Source: Achromobacter pulmonis
GTDB lineage: Bacteria; Pseudomonadota; Gammaproteobacteria; Burkholderiales; Burkholderiaceae_B
Length of the DNA stretch: 34,392 nt
Assembly: GCF_002885955.2 (NCBI RefSeq)
Contig: NZ_POQS01000003.1
Span: forward strand, 1-34,392
Reading direction: 5' to 3'
The position numbers were made by a program, and so were the translations under genes. Of this stretch, positions 26,893 through 34,392 are shown one piece after another (the stretch's first letter is position 1; each line of letters begins with the position of its first letter). Under the pieces are notes generated by a model. That model ran no database searches, had not been told where the DNA came from, and saw only the letters and a list, made by a program, of their open reading frames with translations.

Positions 26893-28331
26893 TCGATACG
26901 ACGCAATGCGATTTGCTGGTGGTGGGCGCGGGGCCGGCCGGACTGGCGGCGGCCACGCTGGCCGCGAAGCTGGGCGTGGACACGGTGCTGCTGGACGAAC
27001 AGCCGGCGCCGGGCGGGCAGATCTACCGCGCCATCACCACCACTCCGGTGACCGACCGCGGCATCCTGGGCGAGGACTACTGGCATGGCGCCTCGCTGGT
27101 GACGCCCTTCCAGCAGTCGGGCGCGCGCTACGTGCCGGGCGCCACCGTGTGGGCCGTGGCCGAGCACACCGCGCCGCAGCCCGAGAAAGGTTTCGAGGTG
27201 GCGTATTCGGTGGCGGGCGAGGCGCGCATCGTGCACGCGCGCCGGCTGCTGCTGGCCACCGGCGCGCAGGAGCGCCCTTTCCCCATTCCGGGCTGGACGC
27301 TGCCGGGCGTGATCACCGCCGGCGCGGCGCAGATCCTGCTGAAGTCCGCGGGCGTGGTGCCGGCCGACCGCACGGTGCTGGCCGGCTGCGGCCCGCTGCT
27401 GTACCTGGTGGCCTGGCAGTACCTGAACGCGGGCGTGAAGATCGACGCGCTGCTGGAGACCACGCCGCCGGGACGCATGGGCCAGGCGCTGCCGAAAGTC
27501 TGGGGCTTTCTGCGTTCGCCCTACCTGGGCAAGGGCCTGAAGCTGCTGCGCGCGGTCAAGGCGGCGGTGCCCATCGTCCGCGGCGTGACGGCGCTGGAGG
27601 CGCTGGGCGAGGGCAAGCTGCAAAGCGTGCGCTATACGGCCGGCGGCGTCACCAAGACCTTGCCCGCCGAGCAGCTGATGCTGCACCAGGGTGTGGTGCC
27701 CAACGTGAACCTGTCGCGCGCCGTGGGCGCGGAGCATCGCTGGAACGAGGCGCTGGACTGCTGGGAGCCCAAGGTCGACGAATGGGGCCTGACCTCGGTG
27801 GACGGCATCGGCATGGCCGGCGACGGCGCGGGTATCGCGGGCGCGCTGGCGGCCGAACACCGCGGCCGGCTGGCGGCCTTGCAGGCCGCCCACCTGCTGG
27901 GCCGCATCGACGCCGCCCGGCGCGACGGCGAAGCCGCGGCGCCACGCGCGGCCCTGGCCCGCGCGGTCCGCGGCCGCGAGTTCTTCGACGCGCTGTACAA
28001 GGCGCCCGAGGCCTTCCGGCGGCCCACCGGCGACACCATCGTGTGTCGCTGCGAGGAAGTCACCGCCGCCCAGGTGCGCGAGACCGTCAAGCTGGGATGT
28101 TCCGGACCGAACCAGATGAAGGCCTTTCTGCGCTGCGGCATGGGGCCGTGCCAGGGCCGCTTCTGCGGCCTGACGGTGTCCGAGATCATCGCCGAGGAGC
28201 GCGGCGTGCCGACGCCGGAAGTGGGCTATTACCGGCTGCGCTTCCCGACCAAGCCGCTGACGCTGGGAGAACTGGCGTCGCTGCCGCAGACGGACGAATC
28301 CCGGCAGGCCGTCGTCCGTTTAAAAAAGTAA
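26889..28331 (+). CDS. FAD/pyridine-nucleotide-fold alpha subunit with C-terminal [2Fe-2S] domain (HcnB/OoxA-like)
   Basis: 480-residue subunit. N-terminal FAD motif VVGAGPAGLAAATLAA (11-26), PGGQIYR (41-47), the ATGAQERPFPIPGW turn (124-137), and a second nucleotide site near LAGCGPLLYL (164-173). The C-terminus has a BFD-like [2Fe-2S] domain: Cys386 and Cys388 in VCRCEEVT, Cys416 and Cys421 in RCGMGPCQGRFC. This layout is that of HcnB, OoxA/NoxA and the alpha subunit of D-hydroxyproline dehydrogenase. It starts inside the stop of the small subunit (ATGA). It probably passes electrons from the DAO subunit to the respiratory chain; the physiological acceptor is not evident. Confidence 0.9.
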   Translation: MIDTTQCDLLVVGAGPAGLAAATLAAKLGVDTVLLDEQPAPGGQIYRAITTTPVTDRGILGEDYWHGASLVTPFQQSGARYVPGATVWAVAEHTAPQPEKGFEVAYSVAGEARIVHARRLLLATGAQERPFPIPGWTLPGVITAGAAQILLKSAGVVPADRTVLAGCGPLLYLVAWQYLNAGVKIDALLETTPPGRMGQALPKVWGFLRSPYLGKGLKLLRAVKAAVPIVRGVTALEALGEGKLQSVRYTAGGVTKTLPAEQLMLHQGVVPNVNLSRAVGAEHRWNEALDCWEPKVDEWGLTSVDGIGMAGDGAGIAGALAAEHRGRLAALQAAHLLGRIDAARRDGEAAAPRAALARAVRGREFFDALYKAPEAFRRPTGDTIVCRCEEVTAAQVRETVKLGCSGPNQMKAFLRCGMGPCQGRFCGLTVSEIIAEERGVPTPEVGYYRLRFPTKPLTLGELASLPQTDESRQAVVRLKK

Positions 28332-28362
28332 ACCGCTGCGCGCACTTGAATAGGAAACGGAC

Positions 28363-29526
28363 ATGACCGGCGCCACGCCGTCTGCGGAAGTCATCATCAT
28401 CGGCGGCGGGCTGCACGGCAGCTCGGCGGCGCTGCATCTGGCGCGCGCGGGCGTGCGGGCCCTGGTGATCGAAAAGAACTATGCGGGCCGGCATGCCTCG
28501 GGCGTGAACGCCGGCGGCGTGCGCACCTTGTCGCGCCATCTGGCCGAGGTGCCGCTGGCGCTGGCCTCGCGCGAGCTCTGGTATCGCATCGGCGAACTGG
28601 TGGACGACGATTGCGGCTTCGAGCAGCACGGCCAGGTGCGCGTGGCCGAGAACGCCGAGGACGCCGCGCTGCTGCGCGCCCGGCTACAGACCATGACCGG
28701 GCACGGCTACACCCACGAACAGTGGATAAGTCCCGAAGCCCTGCGCGAGCTGATTCCGGCGCTGGCGCCCACGGTGCAGGGCGGGCTGATCGCGCGCGAG
28801 GACGCCGCCGCCGATCCGTACCGCACCACGCTGGCCTTCCGCATGAAGGCGGCCAGCCTGGGGGCGCGCTACCTGGAGGGCGTGCGCGTGCTCCGGGTGA
28901 CGCGCGAGGCCGGCCAGTGGCGCGTGGACACGGATGCCAGCGTCTACACCGCGCCGAAGGTGCTGAACTGCGCCGGCGCCTGGGCCGACCGCATCGCCGA
29001 GCAATGGGGAGAACCGGTGCCGCTGACCGCGATCAGCCCCATGATGCTGGTGACGCTGCGCATGGACCATTTCCTGGACCCCGTGGTGCTGGGCACGGGC
29101 CGCGCCTTGTCGTTCAAGCAGCGCGCCAATGGCACGGTGCTGATCGGCGGCGGGCGGCGCGCCTGGGTGGACCGCGACGCGGAATGGACCGAACTGGATT
29201 TCCGCTCGCTGGCCGAGGGCGCGCGCACGGTCTGCGACCTGTTCCCGCACATGCGCGACGCGGTCGTGAACCGCGGCTGGGCCGGCATCGAGGCCGCCAT
29301 GCCCGACGAGATCCCCGTGATCGGCCGCAGCAGCCGCCACGAGACCGCTTTCCACGCCTTCGGCTTTTCGGCCCACGGCTTCGAGCTGGGGCCCATCGTG
29401 GGCCGTATCATGGCCGACCTGATCACCACCGGCGCGACCGACATGCCGATCGCGCCGTTCAGTATCGAACGCTTTACCAACCCCGCATCGGGGGACCATT
29501 CATCCGCAAAGGAGCAAGCAGAATGA
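28363..29526 (+). CDS. Second DAO-family FAD oxidoreductase (sarcosine/glycine-oxidase-like)
   Basis: 387-residue flavoenzyme with Rossmann FAD motif IIIGGGLHGSSAALHLA (11-27), EKNYAGRHASGVNAGGVR, the mid-region NCAGAWADRIAEQWG, and the C-terminal HAFGFSAHGFELGPIVG flavin contact. It looks like sarcosine-oxidase beta / glycine oxidase type enzymes, which remove or dealkylate the amino nitrogen of small amino acids. It is separate from the three-subunit complex (31-nt gap, own ribosome-binding site AGGAAA), and overlaps the RidA-type gene (ATGA). It may act on a product of the first oxidation. Substrate unknown. Confidence 0.87.
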   Translation: MTGATPSAEVIIIGGGLHGSSAALHLARAGVRALVIEKNYAGRHASGVNAGGVRTLSRHLAEVPLALASRELWYRIGELVDDDCGFEQHGQVRVAENAEDAALLRARLQTMTGHGYTHEQWISPEALRELIPALAPTVQGGLIAREDAAADPYRTTLAFRMKAASLGARYLEGVRVLRVTREAGQWRVDTDASVYTAPKVLNCAGAWADRIAEQWGEPVPLTAISPMMLVTLRMDHFLDPVVLGTGRALSFKQRANGTVLIGGGRRAWVDRDAEWTELDFRSLAEGARTVCDLFPHMRDAVVNRGWAGIEAAMPDEIPVIGRSSRHETAFHAFGFSAHGFELGPIVGRIMADLITTGATDMPIAPFSIERFTNPASGDHSSAKEQAE

Positions 29527-29909
29527 CCGATATCGTGCGCAAGGATTCCAACCAGCGCCTGAGCCGCATCGTGATCCACGGCGAGACGGTGTACCTGGCG
29601 GGCGTGACCTCGTCGGCGGCCGGCGGCATCGCCGAGCAGACGCGCGACGTGCTGGCCAAGATAGACGGCTATCTGGCGCAGGCCGGCACGGACAAGTCGC
29701 GCCTGCTGTCCGTGCAGATCTGGCTGAAGGACATCGACCGCGATTTCGCCGGCATGAACGCGGTGTGGGCCGAATGGGCGCCGTCGCAGGCGATGCCGGC
29801 CCGCGCCACCTGCGAGGCCAAGCTGGCCGCGCCGGAGCTGCTGGTGGAGATCATCGTGACGGCGGCGCGGCGTCCGGGCTTCGTCAGCGGTCCGGTGTCT
29901 GAAAGCTGA
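29523..29909 (+). CDS. RidA-family protein (enamine/imine deaminase)
   Basis: 128-residue Rid (YjgF/YER057c/UK114) protein. Arg94 in PARATCEAKLA and Glu109 in LLVEIIV correspond to the catalytic Arg105 and Glu120 of E. coli RidA, so the imine-hydrolysing site appears intact. The N-terminus is short and lacks the GPYSQ motif of RidA itself, so it fits one of the other Rid subfamilies (a judgement from memory). It is the last gene of the operon, translationally coupled to the flavoenzyme, and likely hydrolyses the reactive imine or enamine that the flavoenzymes release. Its 3' end overlaps the convergent deaminase gene by 26 nt. Confidence 0.9.
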   Translation: MTDIVRKDSNQRLSRIVIHGETVYLAGVTSSAAGGIAEQTRDVLAKIDGYLAQAGTDKSRLLSVQIWLKDIDRDFAGMNAVWAEWAPSQAMPARATCEAKLAAPELLVEIIVTAARRPGFVSGPVSES

Positions 29910-31164
29910 CCTGGGCGGGGCGGCCGGGCAGGTTGAGCGTGGCGGTGGCCGGCGGCGTGGTCGCGATGACCTCGCCGGCGCGCATCACCATCAGGCGGGT
30001 GGCGCGCAGGCGCAGCGCTTCGACGGGATCGCGCGCCTGTAGCAGCACCAGGTCGGCGCGCTTGCCGACCGCCAGCCCGGTGTCGTCCAGCCCCAGGATG
30101 GCGGCGGGCGTGCTCGTCACGGCCTGGAAACAGGCGCGCATCGCGTCCTGGCCCGTCATCTGGGCCACGTGCAGGCCCATGTGGGCGACCTCCAGCATGT
30201 CGCCCGAACCCAGGCTGTACCAGGGGTCCATCACGCAGTCGTGGCCGAAGGCCACCGGCACGCCGGCGGCCAGCAGTTCTGGCACGCGGGTCATGCCGCG
30301 GCGCTTCGGATAGGTGTCGTGGCGGCCCTGCAACGTGATGTTGATCAGCGGATTGGCGATCGCCGCCACGCCGGCTTCGCGCATCAGCGGGATCAGCTTG
30401 GAGACGTAATAGTTGTCCATGGAATGCATGGACGTCAGATGCGAACCCGTGACGCGGCCTTGCAGGCCGAGGCGCTGCGTGTGATAGGCCAGGGTTTCGA
30501 TGTGGCGCGACAGGGGGTCGTCGCTTTCGTCGCAATGCATGTCCACGCGCAGGCCGCGTTCGGCGGCCAGTTCGCACAGGATGCGCACCGATTCGGCGCC
30601 GTCCTGCATGGTGCGTTCGAAATGGGGAATGCCGCCCACCACGTCCACGCCCATGTCCAGCGCCCGCTTCAGGTTGTCGAGCGCGCCGGGGGCGCGCAGC
30701 ACGCCGTCCTGCGGGAACGCCACCAGCTGCAGGTCCAGGTAGGGCTTGACCCGTTCGCGCACGTGCAGCAGCGCCTCGACGGCCAGCAGGCGCGGGTCGC
30801 ACACGTCCACGTGCGAACGGATGGCCAGCAGGCCGCGGGCCACGGCCCAATCGCAGTACGCCAGCGCGCGCTCCACCAGCGCTTCCTGCGTCAGCAGCGG
30901 TTTGAGTTCGCCCCACAGCGCGATGCCTTCGAGCAGCGTGCCCGACTGGTTCACGCGCGGCAGGCCGAATGACAGCGTGGAGTCCATATGGAAGTGCGCG
31001 TCCACGAAGGGCGACGTCACCAGCTGCCCCGCGGCGTCCACCGTGCGGGCCGCTGCGGCCTTCAGCGCCGGTTCCAGCGCCGCGATGCGGCCATCGGCGA
31101 TGCCGATGTCGATGTCCCGGCGGCCGTCGGGCAGCGTGCAGTTCTTGATGATCAGGTCGAGCAT
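29884..31164 (-). CDS. codA: Cytosine-deaminase-like amidohydrolase (CodA family)
   Basis: Metal-dependent amidohydrolase (426 residues; E. coli CodA is 427). From memory of CodA, the active-site residues align with a constant offset of four: His57 and His59 (DAHFHMD), Gln152 (AFPQDG), His210 and Glu213 (DMHCDES), His242 (SHLTSMHS), Asp309 (FGHDC) and Trp315 (DPWY). So it should deaminate a cytosine-like ring. The residue after the metal Asp is Cys310 where E. coli has Asp314, a position known to tune substrate choice, so cytosine may not be the main substrate; creatinine or another cyclic amidine is possible. AAGGAA precedes the start. It is the last gene of a minus-strand operon with a nucleoside-type ABC importer. 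Confidence 0.85.
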   Translation of the reverse strand: MLDLIIKNCTLPDGRRDIDIGIADGRIAALEPALKAAAARTVDAAGQLVTSPFVDAHFHMDSTLSFGLPRVNQSGTLLEGIALWGELKPLLTQEALVERALAYCDWAVARGLLAIRSHVDVCDPRLLAVEALLHVRERVKPYLDLQLVAFPQDGVLRAPGALDNLKRALDMGVDVVGGIPHFERTMQDGAESVRILCELAAERGLRVDMHCDESDDPLSRHIETLAYHTQRLGLQGRVTGSHLTSMHSMDNYYVSKLIPLMREAGVAAIANPLINITLQGRHDTYPKRRGMTRVPELLAAGVPVAFGHDCVMDPWYSLGSGDMLEVAHMGLHVAQMTGQDAMRACFQAVTSTPAAILGLDDTGLAVGKRADLVLLQARDPVEALRLRATRLMVMRAGEVIATTPPATATLNLPGRPAQVSFQTPDR

Positions 31165-31205
31165 GAGGTTCCTTGCTGAAGATTTCAGTCGGTCGCCGTG
31201 GCGCT

Positions 31206-31237
31206 GCCCCCGGGGGAAGCGCGTAGCGCTCGGGGGC
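31206..31237. repeat. GC-rich hairpin directly after the permease stop
   Basis: GCCCCCG (31206-31212) pairs with CGGGGGC (31231-31237); inside, AGCGC and GCGCT (31218-31222 / 31226-31230) form a second stem with loop GTA. It touches the permease stop codon (31238-31240) and lies in the 73-bp gap before the deaminase start. No T-run follows on the minus strand. It could be an mRNA-stabilising or attenuating element, or a copy of a dispersed REP-like sequence of this bacterial group. Confidence 0.6.
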
Positions 31238-32188
31238 TTATCTTTCGCCTTTTCGATAGGGCTTCATCAGCGCTTGCGGGTAGGCGGCGCGGCGCGCCAT
31301 CACCACCAAGGCGAGTATGGAAAGAATATAGGGCAGCATCAGGTAGACCTGATACGGCAGTTCCGGCAGCCCGGGCAAAGCCGCGCCGCCCTGCTGCATG
31401 CGCAGCTGCAGCGCGTCGAAGAAGGCGAAGATCAGCGCGCCCAGCAGCGCCTTGCCGGGACGCCACGAGGCGAACACCACCAGCGCCACGCAGACCCAGC
31501 CGCGGCCGTTGACCATGTTGAAGAAGAAGGCGTTGAAGGCGGCCAGCGTCAGGAAGCTGCCGGCCACGCCCATCAGCGCGGAGCCGGCCACGATGGCGCC
31601 CATGCGCAGGTGCGTCACCGACAGGCCCTGGCCTTCGGCGGCGGCCGGGTTCTCGCCCACCATGCGGATCGCCAGGCCGACCGGGCTGCGGTTCAGCACC
31701 CAGGCCAGCAGCGGCACGGCGGCCAGCGCGATCAGCGTCATGGGCGTCTGCCCTGCCAGCACCGGCCCGATCAGCGGGATGCCGTCGAGGAACTTCATTT
31801 CCGCGAACGGGGTGATGGTGGGCGGCGTGTTCACGCTGGGAAAGGTGACGCGGTAGGCGAAGTAGCTGAGGCTGGTGGCCAGCAGCGTCACGCCCAGGCC
31901 CGAGACGTGCTGCGACAGCCCCAGCGGCACGGTCAGCACCGCGTGCAGCAGGCCGAACGCGGCGCCGGCCAGCCCCGCGGCCAGCACCCCCACGTAGAGC
32001 GGCGCGCCCAGGTACACGGCCAGCCAGCCGGTGAAGGCCCCGGCCACCATGATGCCTTCGATGCCCAGGTTCAGCACGCCGGCGCGTTCGCACAGCAGCA
32101 CGCCCAGCGTGCCCAGTATCAGCGGCGTGGCCAGGCGCAGCACGGCGACCCAGAAGGCCGCGGAACTCATCAGATCCATCCATTCCAT
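31238..32188 (-). CDS. Nucleoside-type ABC transporter permease (BPD_transp_2 family, second subunit)
   Basis: 316-residue membrane protein with about 8-10 hydrophobic spans. GVLNLGIEGIMVAGAFTGW (about 37-55) is the signature of the branched-chain/nucleoside permease family (YufQ/NupQ-like, RbsC relatives), and NPAAAEGQGLSVTHLRMGAIVAGSALMGVAGSF is the cytoplasmic loop and following helix seen in these proteins. It starts 10 nt after the first permease stop, so the two are co-translated. The importer probably takes up a nucleoside, nucleobase or similar heterocycle, in agreement with the deaminase gene that follows. Confidence 0.88.
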   Translation of the reverse strand: MEWMDLMSSAAFWVAVLRLATPLILGTLGVLLCERAGVLNLGIEGIMVAGAFTGWLAVYLGAPLYVGVLAAGLAGAAFGLLHAVLTVPLGLSQHVSGLGVTLLATSLSYFAYRVTFPSVNTPPTITPFAEMKFLDGIPLIGPVLAGQTPMTLIALAAVPLLAWVLNRSPVGLAIRMVGENPAAAEGQGLSVTHLRMGAIVAGSALMGVAGSFLTLAAFNAFFFNMVNGRGWVCVALVVFASWRPGKALLGALIFAFFDALQLRMQQGGAALPGLPELPYQVYLMLPYILSILALVVMARRAAYPQALMKPYRKGER

Positions 32189-32198
32189 GATGCGTTTC

Positions 32199-33272
32199 TC
32201 AGGCGGGGTTGCGGCGCAGGCGGTACTGCGCGAACAGGGTCGCGACCAGCATGGCCAGCAGCGACGTGGCGACGATGACGTCGGCGATGTAGTTGGGCAC
32301 GGCGATGGCGCGGCTCATGCTGTCGGCGCCCACCAGCATGCCGGCCACGAACAGACTGGCCAGGATCACGCCCAGCGGGTGCAGCCCCGCCAGCATGGCG
32401 ACCACCACGCCGGTGTAGCCGTAGCCCGGCGACATGTCCAGCGTGACGTAGCCGGTGCGGCCCGCCACCTCGATGGCGCCAGCCAGGCCGGCCAGCGCGC
32501 CGGACAGCATGGCGGTGCCGAGCATGACGCGGTTGACCGGCAGGCCCAGAAAGCGCGAGGCGTGGGCGTTGGCGCCCACCGCGCGCATCTGGAAGCCGAA
32601 CACGGTGTAGCGGTTCAGGAGCCACAGCCCGAGCGCCAGCCCGGCGGCCCACAGCAGGCCGGTGTGGGCGCGCGTGCGCTCGATCAGCTTGCCCAGCTCC
32701 AGATCGCCGTTGAGCGCCACGGATTGCGGCCAGCCCATGGCCATGGGGTCTTTCATGGGGCCGTCCAGCATCATGGACACGAACAGCAGCACGATGAAAT
32801 TGCCCAGCAGGGTCGTGACCACTTCGTCCACGCCCAGCCGGGTCTTGAGCAGCGCCGGTATCAGCAGCAGCAAGGCGCCGGCCAGCGCGGCGGCCAGCAT
32901 CATGCCGCCGAACAGCACGGGCGCCGGCAGGTCGAAGCCGGTGCCGTCATGCAGCCCGCCGACGGCGACCGCGGCCAGCGCGCCCAGGTACAGCTGGCCT
33001 TCGGCGCCGATGTTGTAGAAGCGGGCGCGAAAGGCCACGGCGCAGGCCAGGCCGGTCAGCATCAGCGGCGTGGCGCGCGTGAGCGTTTCCGACAGCGCGA
33101 AGCGCGAGCCGAAGGCGCCGTCGAACAGCAGCGCGTAGGTGCGGCCCACGGGCGCGCCGGCCCAGGCCACCAGCACCGTACAGACGGCCAGCGTAAAGAG
33201 GATGGCCGCGACGGGGGCCAGCGCCAGCGCCAGGCGGCTGGGCTCGGGGCGGCGTTCCAGGATCAGTTTCAT
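32199..33272 (-). CDS. Nucleoside-type ABC transporter permease (BPD_transp_2 family, first subunit)
   Basis: 357-residue membrane protein (YufP/NupP-like). I take the ATG at 33272, giving MKLILERRPEPSRLALALAPV; the open frame extends upstream into the ATPase gene but adds no membrane sequence. Motifs: FYNIGAEGQLYLGALAAVAVGG (family signature, with the membrane Gly/Asn cluster), TRLGVDEVVTTLLGNFIVL, and GANAHASRFLGLPVNRVMLGTAMLSGALAGLAG. It lies 35 nt after the ATPase stop and 10 nt before the second permease. Its Shine-Dalgarno is weak. Confidence 0.88.
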   Translation of the reverse strand: MKLILERRPEPSRLALALAPVAAILFTLAVCTVLVAWAGAPVGRTYALLFDGAFGSRFALSETLTRATPLMLTGLACAVAFRARFYNIGAEGQLYLGALAAVAVGGLHDGTGFDLPAPVLFGGMMLAAALAGALLLLIPALLKTRLGVDEVVTTLLGNFIVLLFVSMMLDGPMKDPMAMGWPQSVALNGDLELGKLIERTRAHTGLLWAAGLALGLWLLNRYTVFGFQMRAVGANAHASRFLGLPVNRVMLGTAMLSGALAGLAGAIEVAGRTGYVTLDMSPGYGYTGVVVAMLAGLHPLGVILASLFVAGMLVGADSMSRAIAVPNYIADVIVATSLLAMLVATLFAQYRLRRNPA

Positions 33273-33307
33273 GCGAAAGATGCTCAGTAGTAAGGACGCC
33301 GGCGCCG

Positions 33308-34392
33308 TCAGGCGCGGGTGCCCGTCATGGCCAGGCCCACCGTGGCGGGCGTCCATTCGGCCACCGGCTTGACGGCGACCAGCTTGCCGCCGCACAGCAC
33401 CGCGATGCGGTCGGCCAGCGCGAAGATCTCTTCCAGGTCCTCGGACACCAGCAGCACGCCCGCGCCGCGCTTGCGGGCCGCCAGCAGCTGCTCGCGCACA
33501 TAGGCCACGGCGCCGATGTCCAGGCCCCAGGTGGGCTGGTCGGCGACGATGAAGCGCGGCTCGCGCGCCAGGGTGCGGCCCAGGATCAGCTTCTGCATAT
33601 TGCCGCCGGACAGGCTGCGCGTGCGCACGTCCAGCGAGGCCGCGCGCACGTCGAACTGCCGGGCCAGCGAGGCGGCATAGGCCTTGCCCGCGCGCGCGCG
33701 GATCAGGCCGTAGCGCGCGAAGCGCCTGTCCTTCAGGTCTTCGACGATGGCGTTTTCCCACAAGGGGCTGTCGCCTATCATGCCCTCGCCGTGGCGGTCT
33801 TCCGGGATGCGGCCGACGCGCGCGGCGGTCCAGCCGGCCGGTGTGGTGGGCGCGGCGGCATGTTCGGGGCCCAGGCGTATCGCGCCATCGGAAGGCTGGC
33901 GCAGCCCGGTCAGCACCGACACCAGCGCCTGCTGGCCGTTGCCGGCCACGCCGGCGATGGCCACGATCTCGTGCCGGTGCACCACCAGGTCCAGGCTGTC
34001 CAGGCGCAGCGCGCCGTCGCGGCCGTCGCGCACGCTGACCTGCGACAGCGTGACGACGGGGGCGGCCTGCTCGGCGGGCGCCACGGCCTCGGCGTGCGGC
34101 ATGACGACCTTGCGGCCCACCATCAGCTCGGCCAGCTCGGCGGGGCTGGTGCCGGCGGTATCGCGTTCGGCCACCAGCCTGCCCTGGCGCAGCACGGCCA
34201 CGCGGCGCGACACCGCCATGACCTCTTCCAGCTTGTGCGAGATGAAGATCACCGCCAGGCCTTCGTCGACGAAGCCGCGCAAGGTGGCGAACAGGTCCTG
34301 CACCTCCTGCGGCGTGAGCACGGCCGTGGGTTCGTCCAGGATCAGCACGCGCGCGCCGCGGTACAGCGCCTTGAGGATCTCGACCCGCTGCT
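33308..34392 (-). CDS. Nucleoside-type ABC transporter ATP-binding protein, double-ABC (5' partial)
   Basis: The coding frame runs off the right edge; the beginning (first Walker A and signature) is missing. What remains starts QQRVEILKALYRGARVLILDEPTAVLTPQE, the end of the first ABC domain with Walker B, then HKLEEV and a complete second ABC domain. That domain has a degenerate Walker A (GVAGNGQQAL), signature LSGGNMQKLILGR, and Walker B IVADQPTWGLDIGA, as is typical of the YufO/NupO and RbsA-like ATPases. The GTG at 34348 is internal to the gene. Normal length would be about 500 residues; about 361 are present. A BMP-type binding protein is expected outside the window. Confidence 0.9.
   Translation of the reverse strand, partial: QRVEILKALYRGARVLILDEPTAVLTPQEVQDLFATLRGFVDEGLAVIFISHKLEEVMAVSRRVAVLRQGRLVAERDTAGTSPAELAELMVGRKVVMPHAEAVAPAEQAAPVVTLSQVSVRDGRDGALRLDSLDLVVHRHEIVAIAGVAGNGQQALVSVLTGLRQPSDGAIRLGPEHAAAPTTPAGWTAARVGRIPEDRHGEGMIGDSPLWENAIVEDLKDRRFARYGLIRARAGKAYAASLARQFDVRAASLDVRTRSLSGGNMQKLILGRTLAREPRFIVADQPTWGLDIGAVAYVREQLLAARKRGAGVLLVSEDLEEIFALADRIAVLCGGKLVAVKPVAEWTPATVGLAMTGTRA

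Noticed and set aside
33273..33761. N-terminal extension of the first nucleoside-type permease
   Set aside because: It is a shadow frame of the ATPase gene, Arg/Gly-rich without membrane segments.

Overview
The window is a GC-rich (roughly two-thirds G+C), densely packed stretch of a betaproteobacterial chromosome. It begins inside dnaA and continues dnaA-dnaN-gyrB. The gene content (a Bug-family periplasmic receptor, many LysR regulators, GltIJKL-like and polyamine-type ABC importers) and the protein sequences point to the Alcaligenaceae, most likely Achromobacter or Bordetella. Genus is my inference from recalled sequence similarity, not from a search. I see no rRNA, tRNA, CRISPR, IS element or phage gene. 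No origin is recognisable; oriC probably lies just left of the window, upstream of dnaA.

Layout. (1) 1-4.85 kb: dnaA (5' end missing), dnaN and gyrB, closed by a clear intrinsic terminator. (2) 4.86-11.06 kb: an OccR/NocR-like LysR regulator diverging from a GltIJKL-like amino-acid ABC importer whose last gene is a threonine-aldolase-family enzyme, then an EamA-like exporter with a probable leaderless promoter. (3) 11.1-15.7 kb: mixed single genes: acylphosphatase, a phytanoyl-CoA-dioxygenase-family enzyme, an FMN-dependent 2-hydroxyacid dehydrogenase with an unusually palindromic leader, an AraC/GyrI-like regulator preceded by a 27-bp tandem duplication, and a second LysR regulator. (4) 15.7-20.7 kb: divergent LysR / Bug receptor-hyuA-hyuB (ATP-dependent hydantoinase). 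(5) 20.7-29.9 kb: a GntR/UTRA regulator diverging, across a strong operator-like inverted repeat, from a nine-gene operon: polyamine-type ABC importer (four genes), a three-subunit flavin/iron-sulfur amino-acid dehydrogenase of the HcnABC / opine oxidase / D-hydroxyproline dehydrogenase type, a second DAO-family flavoenzyme and a RidA-family protein. (6) 29.9-34.4 kb, minus strand: a nucleoside-type ABC importer (ATPase cut by the window end, two permeases) and a CodA-like cytosine deaminase.

Regions 4-6 read as a catabolic island for cyclic ureides and N-substituted or D-amino acids: uptake, ring deamination, ATP-driven ring opening, flavin oxidation, imine detoxification. One specific, testable idea is the creatinine -> N-methylhydantoin -> N-carbamoylsarcosine -> sarcosine route (CodA-like deiminase, HyuAB, DAO enzymes). 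The N-carbamoylsarcosine amidase step is not in the window and the substrate is not proven by sequence.
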